Shown here one piece after another: positions 6,875-13,362 of a stretch of 13,362 nucleotides of DNA; position 1 is the stretch's first letter; the number at the start of each line of letters is the position of its first letter. Below the pieces are notes generated by a model, which was not told the DNA's origin, made no database searches, and saw only the letters and a program-made list of their open reading frames with translations. The DNA lies in the NCBI GenBank assembly GCA_041485905.1, contig JBGPKK010000125.1, positions 1 to 13,362 of the forward strand, given 5' to 3'. Position numbers and translations under genes: made by a program. This DNA comes from JAHFUI01 sp041485905 (GTDB lineage Bacteria > Acidobacteriota > Vicinamibacteria > Vicinamibacterales > CAVVIG01).

Positions 6875-6932
6875 TCCGCTCGTTGCCGCGGTCGAACGAG
6901 CACGGGGTGACGGCGAGCCAAGGAGACCAGAC

Positions 6933-8297
6933 ATGAGCGGCCGTCTCGCGATTCTCATCACCACGCTGGCCGTCGTGACGGCGATTCCCGGCGCCGCGCA
7001 GGACGCTCGCGCCGCGTCACCGCTGCGGGTCGGAGCCGCGAAGGTCGACGTGACGCCCGCCGACTCGGCGCTTCCACGAACCTACCTGGGGGTGCTCGAC
7101 CGCTTGTATGCGCGCGCGATCGTGCTGGACAACGGCGCCGCACGCGCCGCGCTGATCACTGTCGATGCCGGAGGGCTCTCCGACGCGATCTGGCAGGCCG
7201 TGACGCGTCAGGTCGAAACGGAGCTTCGGATTCCATCAGCGAACGTGTTGCTGACGGCGACGCACACGCACAGCGTGCCCGGACCGCCGGGGCCGGACTA
7301 CGCCACGAAGATCGTGGACGCCGTGCGGCGCGCGCAGCAGAAGCTGACCCCCGCACGAGTGGGCTACGGGACGGGCGAGTCCTTCATCAACGTGAACCGC
7401 CAGATCACCGACCCCAAGACGGGGAAGTGGTGGGAGGGGCCGAACCGGGAAGGTCCGTCAGACAAGACCGTCGCCGTGCTCAAGTTCGAGAGCCTGAGCG
7501 GCGAACCGCTCGCGGTGTACTACAACTACGCGGTCCACGGCGTGATTGCAGGTCAACTCGATCAGGTCAGCGGTGACATCCCCGGCGCGAGCTCGCGCTA
7601 CATCGAAGACGCCTTCGGCGGCGACGTTGTCGCCGTCTGGTCGACGGGCGCGTCGGGCGACCAGAACCCGATCTACTTCCAGCAGACGTACGACCTGCGC
7701 GAGATTCGCATCAAGGACTACGCGAAGCGAGGCCAGGACATCAGTAACTCGATGCCGCCCGGCGGGCAGGGCCTCGACCGGAACAACGCCGCAGTGGCAC
7801 GCCTGATGAACCAGCAGCGGCAGATGCTGTCCTCGATGGGGCAGTTCCTCGGGGAAGAAGTTCTCTATGTCATGCGGAACATCGAACGGACGGATACCGA
7901 TGTCCGATTGTCCGGCAGCCAGAAGACGATTCAGTGTCCCGGCCGAGAGCGGACCAATGACGGCCGCGCCGGATCCGAAGGCACCTACAAAGAAGCAGGG
8001 CCGGTCGAGATCCGGTTGGGAGTGCTGCGTGTGGGCGACGCGATGATCGGCGCGGTGAATGCCGAGGTGTTCAACCCGATTGCGCAGCGATTGAAGCGTG
8101 AGTCGCCTTTCAAGGCCACGATGATGGCGACATTGACCAACGGGTCGGCACGCTCCGGCTACATTCCAGACGATGCCTCCTACGGAAAGTACACGTTCGA
8201 GGTGCTGTCGTCGCGGCTGCGGCCGGGATGCGCCGAGTCGTCCATCGTCAATGGAATCCTCGACCTCATCGCGGACTTGCGAAAGTTGGACCGATGA
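6933..8297 (+). CDS. Secreted neutral/alkaline ceramidase-like protein
   Basis: 454 residues from ATG 6933 (AGGAG at 6921-6925). Signal peptide about 1-26. The N-terminal ceramidase domain opens with L-R-V-G-A-A-K-V-D-V-T-P (31-42). It carries T-A-T-H111-T-H113-S-V-P-G, matching the zinc-site T-H-T-H of neutral ceramidases, and H202 in N-Y-A-V-H-G-V, the expected second zinc His. The canonical nucleophile motif G-N-L-S-P-N is replaced by S-G-D-Q-N-P (241-246), with no Ser at the key place. The protein is also shorter than full ceramidases (around 650 residues), so the C-terminal immunoglobulin-like domain appears absent. It is best read as a ceramidase-fold amidase/ester hydrolase of unknown substrate. 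Its stop overlaps the next start (ATGA), indicating translational coupling as first gene of the operon. Confidence 0.8.
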   Translation: MSGRLAILITTLAVVTAIPGAAQDARAASPLRVGAAKVDVTPADSALPRTYLGVLDRLYARAIVLDNGAARAALITVDAGGLSDAIWQAVTRQVETELRIPSANVLLTATHTHSVPGPPGPDYATKIVDAVRRAQQKLTPARVGYGTGESFINVNRQITDPKTGKWWEGPNREGPSDKTVAVLKFESLSGEPLAVYYNYAVHGVIAGQLDQVSGDIPGASSRYIEDAFGGDVVAVWSTGASGDQNPIYFQQTYDLREIRIKDYAKRGQDISNSMPPGGQGLDRNNAAVARLMNQQRQMLSSMGQFLGEEVLYVMRNIERTDTDVRLSGSQKTIQCPGRERTNDGRAGSEGTYKEAGPVEIRLGVLRVGDAMIGAVNAEVFNPIAQRLKRESPFKATMMATLTNGSARSGYIPDDASYGKYTFEVLSSRLRPGCAESSIVNGILDLIADLRKLDR

Positions 8298-9133
8298 AGA
8301 CCGGATTGTTTTTGAACATGCGAATGCTGTCCATCCTGACGATCGGGCTTCTGCTCGGTGGCGTCGCCAATGCTCAACTGGCCGACGAGTTCAGTCCGCC
8401 GCGAGCCAATTGCTGTCTGGCGACCACCGCGAAGAGCCTGGCCGCTCAACTTCAGGACTGGAACCAGCTCGGACGGTATCACCAAGCGAACGAGCAGTTG
8501 AAAACGCAACCGGCCGATCCAGCGCGCGTGGTGTTCATGGGTGACTCCATCACGGATCTCTGGCGCCTGGAGGAGTCCTTTCCGGGTATGCCGTATGTGA
8601 ATCGCGGCATCGGCGGACAGACCACGCCGCAGATGCTCGTACGGATGTATCCCGACGTGATTGACCTGAAGCCAGCGGTGATGGTCCTGCTGGCCGGTAC
8701 CAACGACATCGCCCGCAACACGGGTCCGATGACGGCACAGATGATCCAGCAGAACATCATGGCCATGACCGAGCTCGCACAACGTCACGGAATCAAGGTC
8801 ATCCTGTGCTCGGTGCTGCCGGTCAGCGATTATCCCTTCCTGCAACAACAGAACGGTCAGGCCGCCGCACGGGCCGTCGGGCCTGGCCCTGGTGCGCCCA
8901 GAATCAGAATGACGGATGGCCGGCCCCCTGCCGACATCTTGAAGCTGAACAGGTGGCTGAGCGACTACGCATCGCGAGCGAACGCGATCTACGTGGACTA
9001 TTTCACGGCAGTTGTGGACGAAAAGGGCTGGTTGACGGATGCATACTCAGGCGACGGTCTGCATCCGAATGCGCAAGGCTACAAGATGATGGTCCCGATC
9101 GTCGCGGCGGCGATTCAGAAAGCATCGCCATGA
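8294..9133 (+). CDS. Secreted SGNH/GDSL-family hydrolase
   Basis: 279 residues from ATG 8294, which overlaps the previous stop as ATGA. Signal peptide about 1-28 (L-S-I-L-T-I-G-L-L-L-G-G core, V-A-N-A-Q). All four SGNH blocks are present: V-F-M-G-D-S-I-T-D (nucleophile Ser), R-G-I-G-G-Q-T-T (Gly), L-A-G-T-N-D (Asn) and D-G-L-H-P-N (Asp and His). Family members remove acetyl or other acyl groups from sugars and lipids; many polysaccharide acetylesterases look like this. In this operon it probably cleaves small acyl esters outside the cytoplasm. There is no strong Shine-Dalgarno, which fits coupling to the upstream gene. ATG 8321 is a possible later start (M-R-M-L-S-I) but has no better site. 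The exact substrate cannot be read from sequence. Confidence 0.9.
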   Translation: MKTGLFLNMRMLSILTIGLLLGGVANAQLADEFSPPRANCCLATTAKSLAAQLQDWNQLGRYHQANEQLKTQPADPARVVFMGDSITDLWRLEESFPGMPYVNRGIGGQTTPQMLVRMYPDVIDLKPAVMVLLAGTNDIARNTGPMTAQMIQQNIMAMTELAQRHGIKVILCSVLPVSDYPFLQQQNGQAAARAVGPGPGAPRIRMTDGRPPADILKLNRWLSDYASRANAIYVDYFTAVVDEKGWLTDAYSGDGLHPNAQGYKMMVPIVAAAIQKASP

Positions 9134-9149
9134 TATTGGCACGGTCCAG

Positions 9150-9154
9150 AGGAG
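9150..9154 (+). promoter_or_regulatory. Ribosome-binding site that fixes the tannase start
   Basis: AGGAG lies eight bases before ATG 9163. Another in-frame ATG at 9130 overlaps the previous stop (ATGA) and would add eleven residues before the signal peptide. The site and the better signal peptide favour 9163. Confidence 0.65.
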
Positions 9155-9162
9155 AGCTCGAG

Positions 9163-10728
9163 ATGCGAATTGCAACCATCCTCGTCAGCGTGTCGGTGCT
9201 CGGCGCGACAGCGGCGTCGGCGCAGACGGCGCGCACGACGCCGGCGGCCTGTGACGCCTTGCGTCAGATTCAGGTCGCCGGTGTGGCGTTGACCGTCAGC
9301 AAGACCGAGTGGTTCGCGGCCGGGGCGCCGCTACCGGGACGCGCGGGAGGACCGGCTCGGGCGAACAGCAACGCTCCGGCGTATTGCCGAATCGATGGCG
9401 TCATCGATCGTCGCACCGGCGCCGGCGGCGCGATTTACGGCATTGGGTTCGCGCTCGCGCTGCCGGAGGACTGGAACGGCCGGTTCCTGTTTCAGGGTGG
9501 CGGTGGCTTGAACGGGTCGGTGCAGGTGCCGCTCGGTGCATCCGCCGCAGGCGATCGCTCCGCCCTCGCGCGCGGCTTCGCCGTCGTCAGCACCGACACT
9601 GGTCATCAGGGGACCGGCGCGTTTGACGGCAGCTTCATGCAGGACCAGCAGGCGAGTCTCGATTTCGCGTACGTGGCCGTCGGCCGTGTCGCGGACATCG
9701 CGAAGCGCATCATTGCGCAGCACTACGGCAATCCACCGGAGCATTCGTACTTCGCGGGATGCTCCACCGGCGGTCGGGAAGCGATGTTGATGACCGAGCG
9801 CTATCCGCTGTACTTCGACGGCGTCATCGCGGGTGCGCCTGCGATGCGCACCAGTTACTCCGGGATCGGTGATCGGTGGGTGGCAGCGACGCTGAACGAG
9901 ATCGCGCCGAAGAATGCGCAGGGCCAACCCGTCACGCGGAGCGCGCTGACCGATGGCGAGAAGAAGGCCGTGATCGATGGCATCGTGAACGCCTGTGACG
10001 CCAACGATGGTTTGAAGGACGGCCTGATCTTCAACGTCAACGCGTGCAAGTTCGATCCCAAGACGCTTGTCTGCCGGGGCGCGAAGACCGACGCCTGCCT
10101 CTCGATGGCGCAGGCGACGACGCTCGAGAAGGCGTTCGCCGGGCCGAAGGATTCGAGGGGACGGCAGGTGTATCCAGGATTTGCGTGGGACACCGGCCTG
10201 ACAAACACACAAGGCCTTCCCGGCCTGCTGCATGGTGGACAGGTCGTCGGCGGCGCCGCGAATACGATCGGAATGGACGTCGATGCCGCCGTCGAGCGTG
10301 TGCTCGCGGATCCCGCAGAGCCTCTGAGCACCAGCTCGCGCGTGACAAACTTGAACACGTTTTCGGGGCACGGCGGAAAGGTGCTCTTCTGGCATGGCGT
10401 GAGCGATCCCTGGTTCTCGGCGCTCGACACGATCGACTACTACGAGCGACTGACGAAGGCGAACGGTGGCGCGGAACAGGTGCGCCACTGGAGTCGGCTC
10501 TTCCTGGTGCCCGGCGCGAGTCACTGTGGCGGAGGACCGTCGCTCGACACGTTCGACGCACTGTCGGCAATAGTGGGTTGGGTCGAACAGGGGAAGGCCC
10601 CCGACAGTCTGACGGCGACCGGCTGCGCGTTCCCTGGTCGCAGTCGCCCACTGTGTGCGTATCCGCTTCACGCGCATTACAAAGGACAGGGAAACCCGGA
10701 AGACGCTGCCAATTTCGAGTGTCGTTGA
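9163..10728 (+). CDS. Tannase/feruloyl esterase family protein, secreted, intact
   Basis: 521 residues. Signal peptide 1-21 (A-A-S-A-Q). Alpha/beta-hydrolase core with a large lid: Q-G-G-G-G-L-N-G (111-118) near the oxyanion region and nucleophile elbow G-C200-S201-T-G-G-R. The lid carries a calcium-loop-like C-D-A-N-D-G-L-K-D-G (278-287). The catalytic acid is D415 in H-G-V-S-D-P-W-F-S, and H454 sits in G-A-S-H-C-G-G-G. Cys200 and Cys455, next to the catalytic Ser and His, form the disulfide that defines the CS-D-HC tannase/feruloyl esterase group. It hydrolyses ester bonds of galloyl, feruloyl or similar aromatic acids; sequence alone does not say which. It is an intact homologue of the broken minus-strand gene at 2997-4659. 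The gap to the SGNH gene is 29 bases, consistent with one operon. Confidence 0.9.
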   Translation: MRIATILVSVSVLGATAASAQTARTTPAACDALRQIQVAGVALTVSKTEWFAAGAPLPGRAGGPARANSNAPAYCRIDGVIDRRTGAGGAIYGIGFALALPEDWNGRFLFQGGGGLNGSVQVPLGASAAGDRSALARGFAVVSTDTGHQGTGAFDGSFMQDQQASLDFAYVAVGRVADIAKRIIAQHYGNPPEHSYFAGCSTGGREAMLMTERYPLYFDGVIAGAPAMRTSYSGIGDRWVAATLNEIAPKNAQGQPVTRSALTDGEKKAVIDGIVNACDANDGLKDGLIFNVNACKFDPKTLVCRGAKTDACLSMAQATTLEKAFAGPKDSRGRQVYPGFAWDTGLTNTQGLPGLLHGGQVVGGAANTIGMDVDAAVERVLADPAEPLSTSSRVTNLNTFSGHGGKVLFWHGVSDPWFSALDTIDYYERLTKANGGAEQVRHWSRLFLVPGASHCGGGPSLDTFDALSAIVGWVEQGKAPDSLTATGCAFPGRSRPLCAYPLHAHYKGQGNPEDAANFECR

Positions 10729-10753
10729 AGCGTCGGACTGGCCCGGCGTCCCC

Positions 10754-11656
10754 ATGACCACAAAATCTATTCCGACCGTCCTCGCTCTCATAGTGTCAGC
10801 GACGTTGGCCCTGGAGGCCCAACAGACGCCGTTACCCATTCAGGACGGACAGCTCCTCCAGTTGTGGTCCGGTCCGGCGCCTGGCGCGCTGGGCGCCCAG
10901 GCCAGCGACATCCCCGCCCTCACAGTGTTCCTGCCGCGGACCATGGCCGCCAACACTCCGGCCATCCTCGTTTGCCCCGGCGGCGGTTATGTGAACCTTG
11001 CGATGAATCACGAGGGACGCCAAGTCGCGAGTTATCTGAACTCGCTGGGAATCGCCGCGTTCGTGTTGCGTTCGAGGTTGGGGCCTCGATACCACCATCC
11101 CACTGAATTGGGCGACGCGCAGCGGGCCATTCGGATGCTACGCGCGCACGCCGTCGAGTGGCGATTGGACCCGGCGCGCGTTGGCATCGCGGGATTCTCT
11201 GCGGGCGGACACCTCGCAATGACCGCCAGCACGCACTTCGACGCGGGCAGTCCAGATGCAGGCGATATCGTCGACCGGGCCAACAGCCGCCCGGACTTCG
11301 CCGTGCTGGGTTATCCGGTGATCTCGATGACCGAGGCCTGGACGCATCAGGGCTCGAAGGACAATCTGTTGGGCACCAATCCGGAACTCGAACTCGCGAG
11401 GAGCGTTTCCGGCGAGCTGTCCGTGACGAAACAGACGCCACCAACATTTCTGTTTCACACCGACGCCGACACCATCGTGCCGGCGGAAAACAGCGTCCAC
11501 TACTACCTCGCTTTACGCAAAGCCGGCGTACCCGCAGAATTGCACATTTTCGAAAGAGGCCCACACGGCGTGGGGCTGGCGAACGACGATGCGGCGTTGT
11601 CCGAGTGGTCGAAGCTGCTCGCCAACTGGCTGCGCGTGCGCGGAGTCGTCAAGTAG
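10754..11656 (+). CDS. Secreted alpha/beta hydrolase (carbohydrate-esterase-like, BD-FAE type)
   Basis: 300 residues from ATG 10754, 25 bases after the tannase stop. The frame is open further upstream inside the tannase gene, but the signal peptide (1-24, V-L-A-L-I-V-S-A-T-L-A-L) points to this ATG; no Shine-Dalgarno is visible. Motifs: oxyanion segment C-P-G-G-G-Y (74-79), nucleophile G-F-S149-A-G-G, acid D239 in D-A-D-T-I-V-P and H271 in G-P-H-G-V-G-L. These match small esterases of the feruloyl/acetyl xylan esterase-like group, often found beside polysaccharide-degrading genes. The likely role is removal of acyl groups from plant polysaccharide or oligosaccharide outside the cytoplasm. It is followed after 13 bases by the broken esterase remnant. 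Confidence 0.88.
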   Translation: MTTKSIPTVLALIVSATLALEAQQTPLPIQDGQLLQLWSGPAPGALGAQASDIPALTVFLPRTMAANTPAILVCPGGGYVNLAMNHEGRQVASYLNSLGIAAFVLRSRLGPRYHHPTELGDAQRAIRMLRAHAVEWRLDPARVGIAGFSAGGHLAMTASTHFDAGSPDAGDIVDRANSRPDFAVLGYPVISMTEAWTHQGSKDNLLGTNPELELARSVSGELSVTKQTPPTFLFHTDADTIVPAENSVHYYLALRKAGVPAELHIFERGPHGVGLANDDAALSEWSKLLANWLRVRGVVK

Positions 11657-11669
11657 TCGCGGGGGATCG

Positions 11670-11902
11670 ATGAGTACATGGACGAAAGTTGGACGAATTC
11701 TGATGACTGTGCTCGCTGGCATGGTGCTGGCTTCAACGGCCAACGCGCAACCGCCTCGCCCAGACCGCGGGGGCCGCAGGCGCCGCTGGTTTCACCGCAG
11801 GTGTTGTCGGACCACCGGATCGTTTTCCGCCTCCTGGCGCCGCAGGCGCAGAGTCGTGCCGGCGCTACTGGTCATCACGCTGACTCCGCGGTTTCGAGCT
11901 GA
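11670..11902 (+). pseudogene. Remnant of an enterochelin-esterase-like secreted esterase
   Basis: ATG 11670 opens a clear signal peptide (V-G-R-I-L-M-T-V-L-A-G-M-V-L-A, then S-T-A-N-A-Q), followed by P-P-R-P-D-R-G before the frame becomes arginine-rich nonsense. The neighbouring frame continues P-R-G-P-Q-A-P-L-V-S-P-Q-V-L-S-D and I-V-F-R-L-L-A-P-Q-A-Q, then stops at 11900-11902. 'S-P-Q-V ... R-I-V-F-R-L-L-A-P-x-A' is the usual opening of the N-terminal Ig-like domain of secreted esterase-D/enterochelin-esterase-like proteins, which have about 270 further residues with a G-x-S-x-G nucleophile; these are missing. The gene therefore has both a frameshift (one base gained or two lost between about 11755 and 11770) and a 3' deletion. 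It lies in line with the hydrolase operon. Confidence 0.55.
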
Positions 11903-11911
11903 GCGGTGCGA

Positions 11912-11917
11912 TATCAT
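11912..11917 (+). promoter_or_regulatory. Weak candidate -10 box before the last tannase gene
   Basis: TATCAT (one mismatch to TATAAT) lies 33 bases before ATG 11951, with no convincing -35 box at normal distance. If real, the last gene has its own promoter and does not depend wholly on the operon. Confidence 0.2.
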
Positions 11918-11950
11918 CGTGAAGTTCTTGGATCTCCAACTGGAACGCAA

Positions 11951-13362
11951 ATGAAGACTGCAGCTCTCCTTATCGGCGTCGTATCGGCGCTTGCGATTTC
12001 AACCGCCGGCGCACCGCAAACCACGTCCACCGCCACCGGTGAGAATCGCATCGTCACCGAGGCCGACTGCACGGCCCCGCCGCTCGCGGCGACAATCGCG
12101 CCGAAGGAGATCGGCGAGGCGGTCCGCAGCGTCAGCCTGCAGGCCGCCTGGGTCGCGGCCACGGACACGGTGCCCGCGCACTGCCGCGTCGACGGCGTGT
12201 TCGCGCCGGTCGACACCGCGCCGACGGCGCGCGTCATCAACTTCCGCGTGATCCTGCCGGCATCGTGGAACCGCCGGGGGGCGCAGATTGGCGGGGGTGG
12301 CATCAACGGCATCATCCCGAACGTCGCCGGCGGTGAATTCGGCGCCGGTGGACCGACGCTGCTGCAGCGCGGCTTCGCCACCTACGGCAGCGATTCGGGC
12401 CACCAGTTGCCGGCGTTCGGCCGCCGCGGCGGGCCGCCGCCCGCGCCCCCCGATCAGGACTGGGCGCTCAACGAGGAAGCGATCCGCAACTTCGGCTACG
12501 CGCAGATGAAGAAGACGCACGACGCCGCGATGGTGCTGATCCAGCGCATGTACGGCGAGCGCCCGCGCTTCAACTACTACATCGGCACGTCGCAGGGCGG
12601 CCGCGAAGCGCTGACCGTCGCCGCGCGCTATCCGGCCGACTACGACGGCATCGCGGCCAACGTGCCCATCGTGAACTTCTCGTCGCTGATGCTCGCGCCC
12701 GAGCTCATTCGCATCCACGAGAAGCCGCAGGCCAACTGGGTGACGCCGGCCAAGATCAACGCGATCCGCGGCGAGTTCGTGCGGCAGTGCGACGGGCTCG
12801 ACGGCGTGGTCGACGGCATCATGAACAACTACATGGCCTGCCGCGCGATCTTCGACCTGAGCCGCGGCGCGCCCAACCGCCACCCGTGGGCCGCGAAGCG
12901 CTGCCCGAACAACGTCGACCCCGATCCGTCCGACACAAGCGCGAACGCCTGCCTCACCGACGGCCAGATCTCGACGCTCGAGTTCGTGTACTCGCACTAC
13001 AAGTTTGCGTCGCCGCTCGCCAACGGCGTCCGCGAGTTCGGCATGTGGACACCCAACACTGATCCATCGGGCAGTGGACTCATTCTGCCGGCGCGCTTCA
13101 GGGGACAGGAAGGCGCGACGGCCGAGGCCCCGATGCACTCGCATCTCGGCGTCCTCGGCGTCACCGGCTTTCTGATGCAGGACGTCAAAGCCAACCCGCT
13201 CGACTACGTCGAAGGCGGCGCGCTCAACGAGCGACGACGATTCCTGTCGGAGATTTTCGACTCGACCAACCCCGACTTCAGCGCCTTCGCGCGTCGCGGC
13301 GGCAAGATGCTCGTCGCCATCGGCACGAACGACACGCTGGCGTCTCCGGGATCGCAGCTCGA
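11951..13362 (+). CDS. Tannase/feruloyl esterase family protein lacking the elbow Cys (3' end outside window)
   Basis: About 470 residues are visible from ATG 11951, with no stop before the window edge. Signal peptide about 1-23. The fold follows the tannase family: G-G-G-G-I-N-G (114-120), G-F-A-T-Y-G-S-D-S-G-H-Q (141-152), elbow I-G-T213-S214-Q-G-G-R-E, lid loop C-D-G-L-D-G-V-V-D-G (280-289), and a probable catalytic acid in I-G-T-N-D-T-L-A. The residue before the nucleophile Ser is Thr, whereas the other two tannase-like proteins here have Cys, so the CS-D-HC disulfide cannot form. A Gly/Pro-rich insert (156-168, G-R-R-G-G-P-P-P-A-P-P) is also unlike them. Codons end almost always in G or C, more so than in the neighbouring genes. 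Substrate unclear; it may not be a tannase in activity. The catalytic His lies beyond the window. Confidence 0.85.
   Translation, partial: MKTAALLIGVVSALAISTAGAPQTTSTATGENRIVTEADCTAPPLAATIAPKEIGEAVRSVSLQAAWVAATDTVPAHCRVDGVFAPVDTAPTARVINFRVILPASWNRRGAQIGGGGINGIIPNVAGGEFGAGGPTLLQRGFATYGSDSGHQLPAFGRRGGPPPAPPDQDWALNEEAIRNFGYAQMKKTHDAAMVLIQRMYGERPRFNYYIGTSQGGREALTVAARYPADYDGIAANVPIVNFSSLMLAPELIRIHEKPQANWVTPAKINAIRGEFVRQCDGLDGVVDGIMNNYMACRAIFDLSRGAPNRHPWAAKRCPNNVDPDPSDTSANACLTDGQISTLEFVYSHYKFASPLANGVREFGMWTPNTDPSGSGLILPARFRGQEGATAEAPMHSHLGVLGVTGFLMQDVKANPLDYVEGGALNERRRFLSEIFDSTNPDFSAFARRGGKMLVAIGTNDTLASPGSQL

Noticed and set aside
6267..6932. Upstream extension of the ceramidase-like gene frame
   Set aside because: It crosses the opposing 5691-6712 gene and the intergenic region. 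ATG 6933 has a ribosome-binding site and begins a signal peptide.
8806..9162. Upstream extension of the intact tannase frame through the SGNH gene
   Set aside because: The SGNH gene occupies this stretch in another frame with all its catalytic blocks; the tannase signal peptide starts at 9163.
9331..10839. 502-residue open frame on the minus strand
   Set aside because: Antisense to the intact tannase gene, with no motif and a shadow-like composition.
11999..13144. 381-residue open frame on the minus strand
   Set aside because: Antisense to the last tannase-like gene, whose G/C-ending codons keep the opposite strand free of stops; His-, Arg- and Val-rich with no motif.
1..13362. CRISPR arrays, tRNA or rRNA genes, insertion sequences, phage or defence genes
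   Set aside because: I saw no regularly spaced repeats, no tRNA-like folds, no transposase or integrase motifs and no terminal inverted repeats; the only clear short tandem repeat is the 11-bp duplication at 3655-3678.

Overview
The window is high-GC DNA densely packed with genes for secreted proteins. Gene style suggests a soil-type Acidobacteriota, most likely Vicinamibacteria. The clues are a TonB-dependent receptor ending in a V-D-I-Y-N-V-F-N segment, two members of the exported 'R-T-A-D-G-K-P-D-L-S-G' and W-D-G-x-T-L-V-V family, and many signal-peptide hydrolases. This placement is inferred from protein style and rests on no marker gene.

Left part (1-2979, plus strand): the C-terminal barrel of a TonB-dependent receptor; a short broken exported-protein remnant; an intact exported protein of unknown function (760-1578); a 390-base stretch with a beta-helix C-terminal remnant and possibly an antisense gene tail; and a secreted metallo-beta-lactamase-fold hydrolase with a complete B3-type zinc set (1972-2979).

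Middle (2997-6712): a minus-strand tannase/feruloyl esterase gene broken by an exact 11-bp tandem duplication and by a second frameshift; a plus-strand exported protein with two VOC domains, each keeping a possible His-His-Glu triad; and a minus-strand relative of the 760-1578 protein with a one-base frameshift near its 3' end.

Right part (6933 to the window end, plus strand): an apparent operon of secreted hydrolases. In order these are a neutral-ceramidase-like protein, an SGNH hydrolase (ATGA overlap), a tannase/feruloyl esterase (29-base gap), an alpha/beta hydrolase (25-base gap), a broken enterochelin-esterase-like remnant (13-base gap), and another tannase-family protein cut by the window edge. 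A TTGACA promoter candidate lies ahead of the first gene.

Taken together this looks like an exported ester-cleaving locus, perhaps for galloyl or feruloyl esters and acylated plant polymers. The receptor would handle uptake, and the VOC and MBL proteins might handle released products. Five loci carry lesions or are fragments, so the cluster is either turning over quickly or the assembly holds indels. The 11-bp duplication favours real decay for at least one gene. No RNA gene, CRISPR array, transposase or phage gene was seen.
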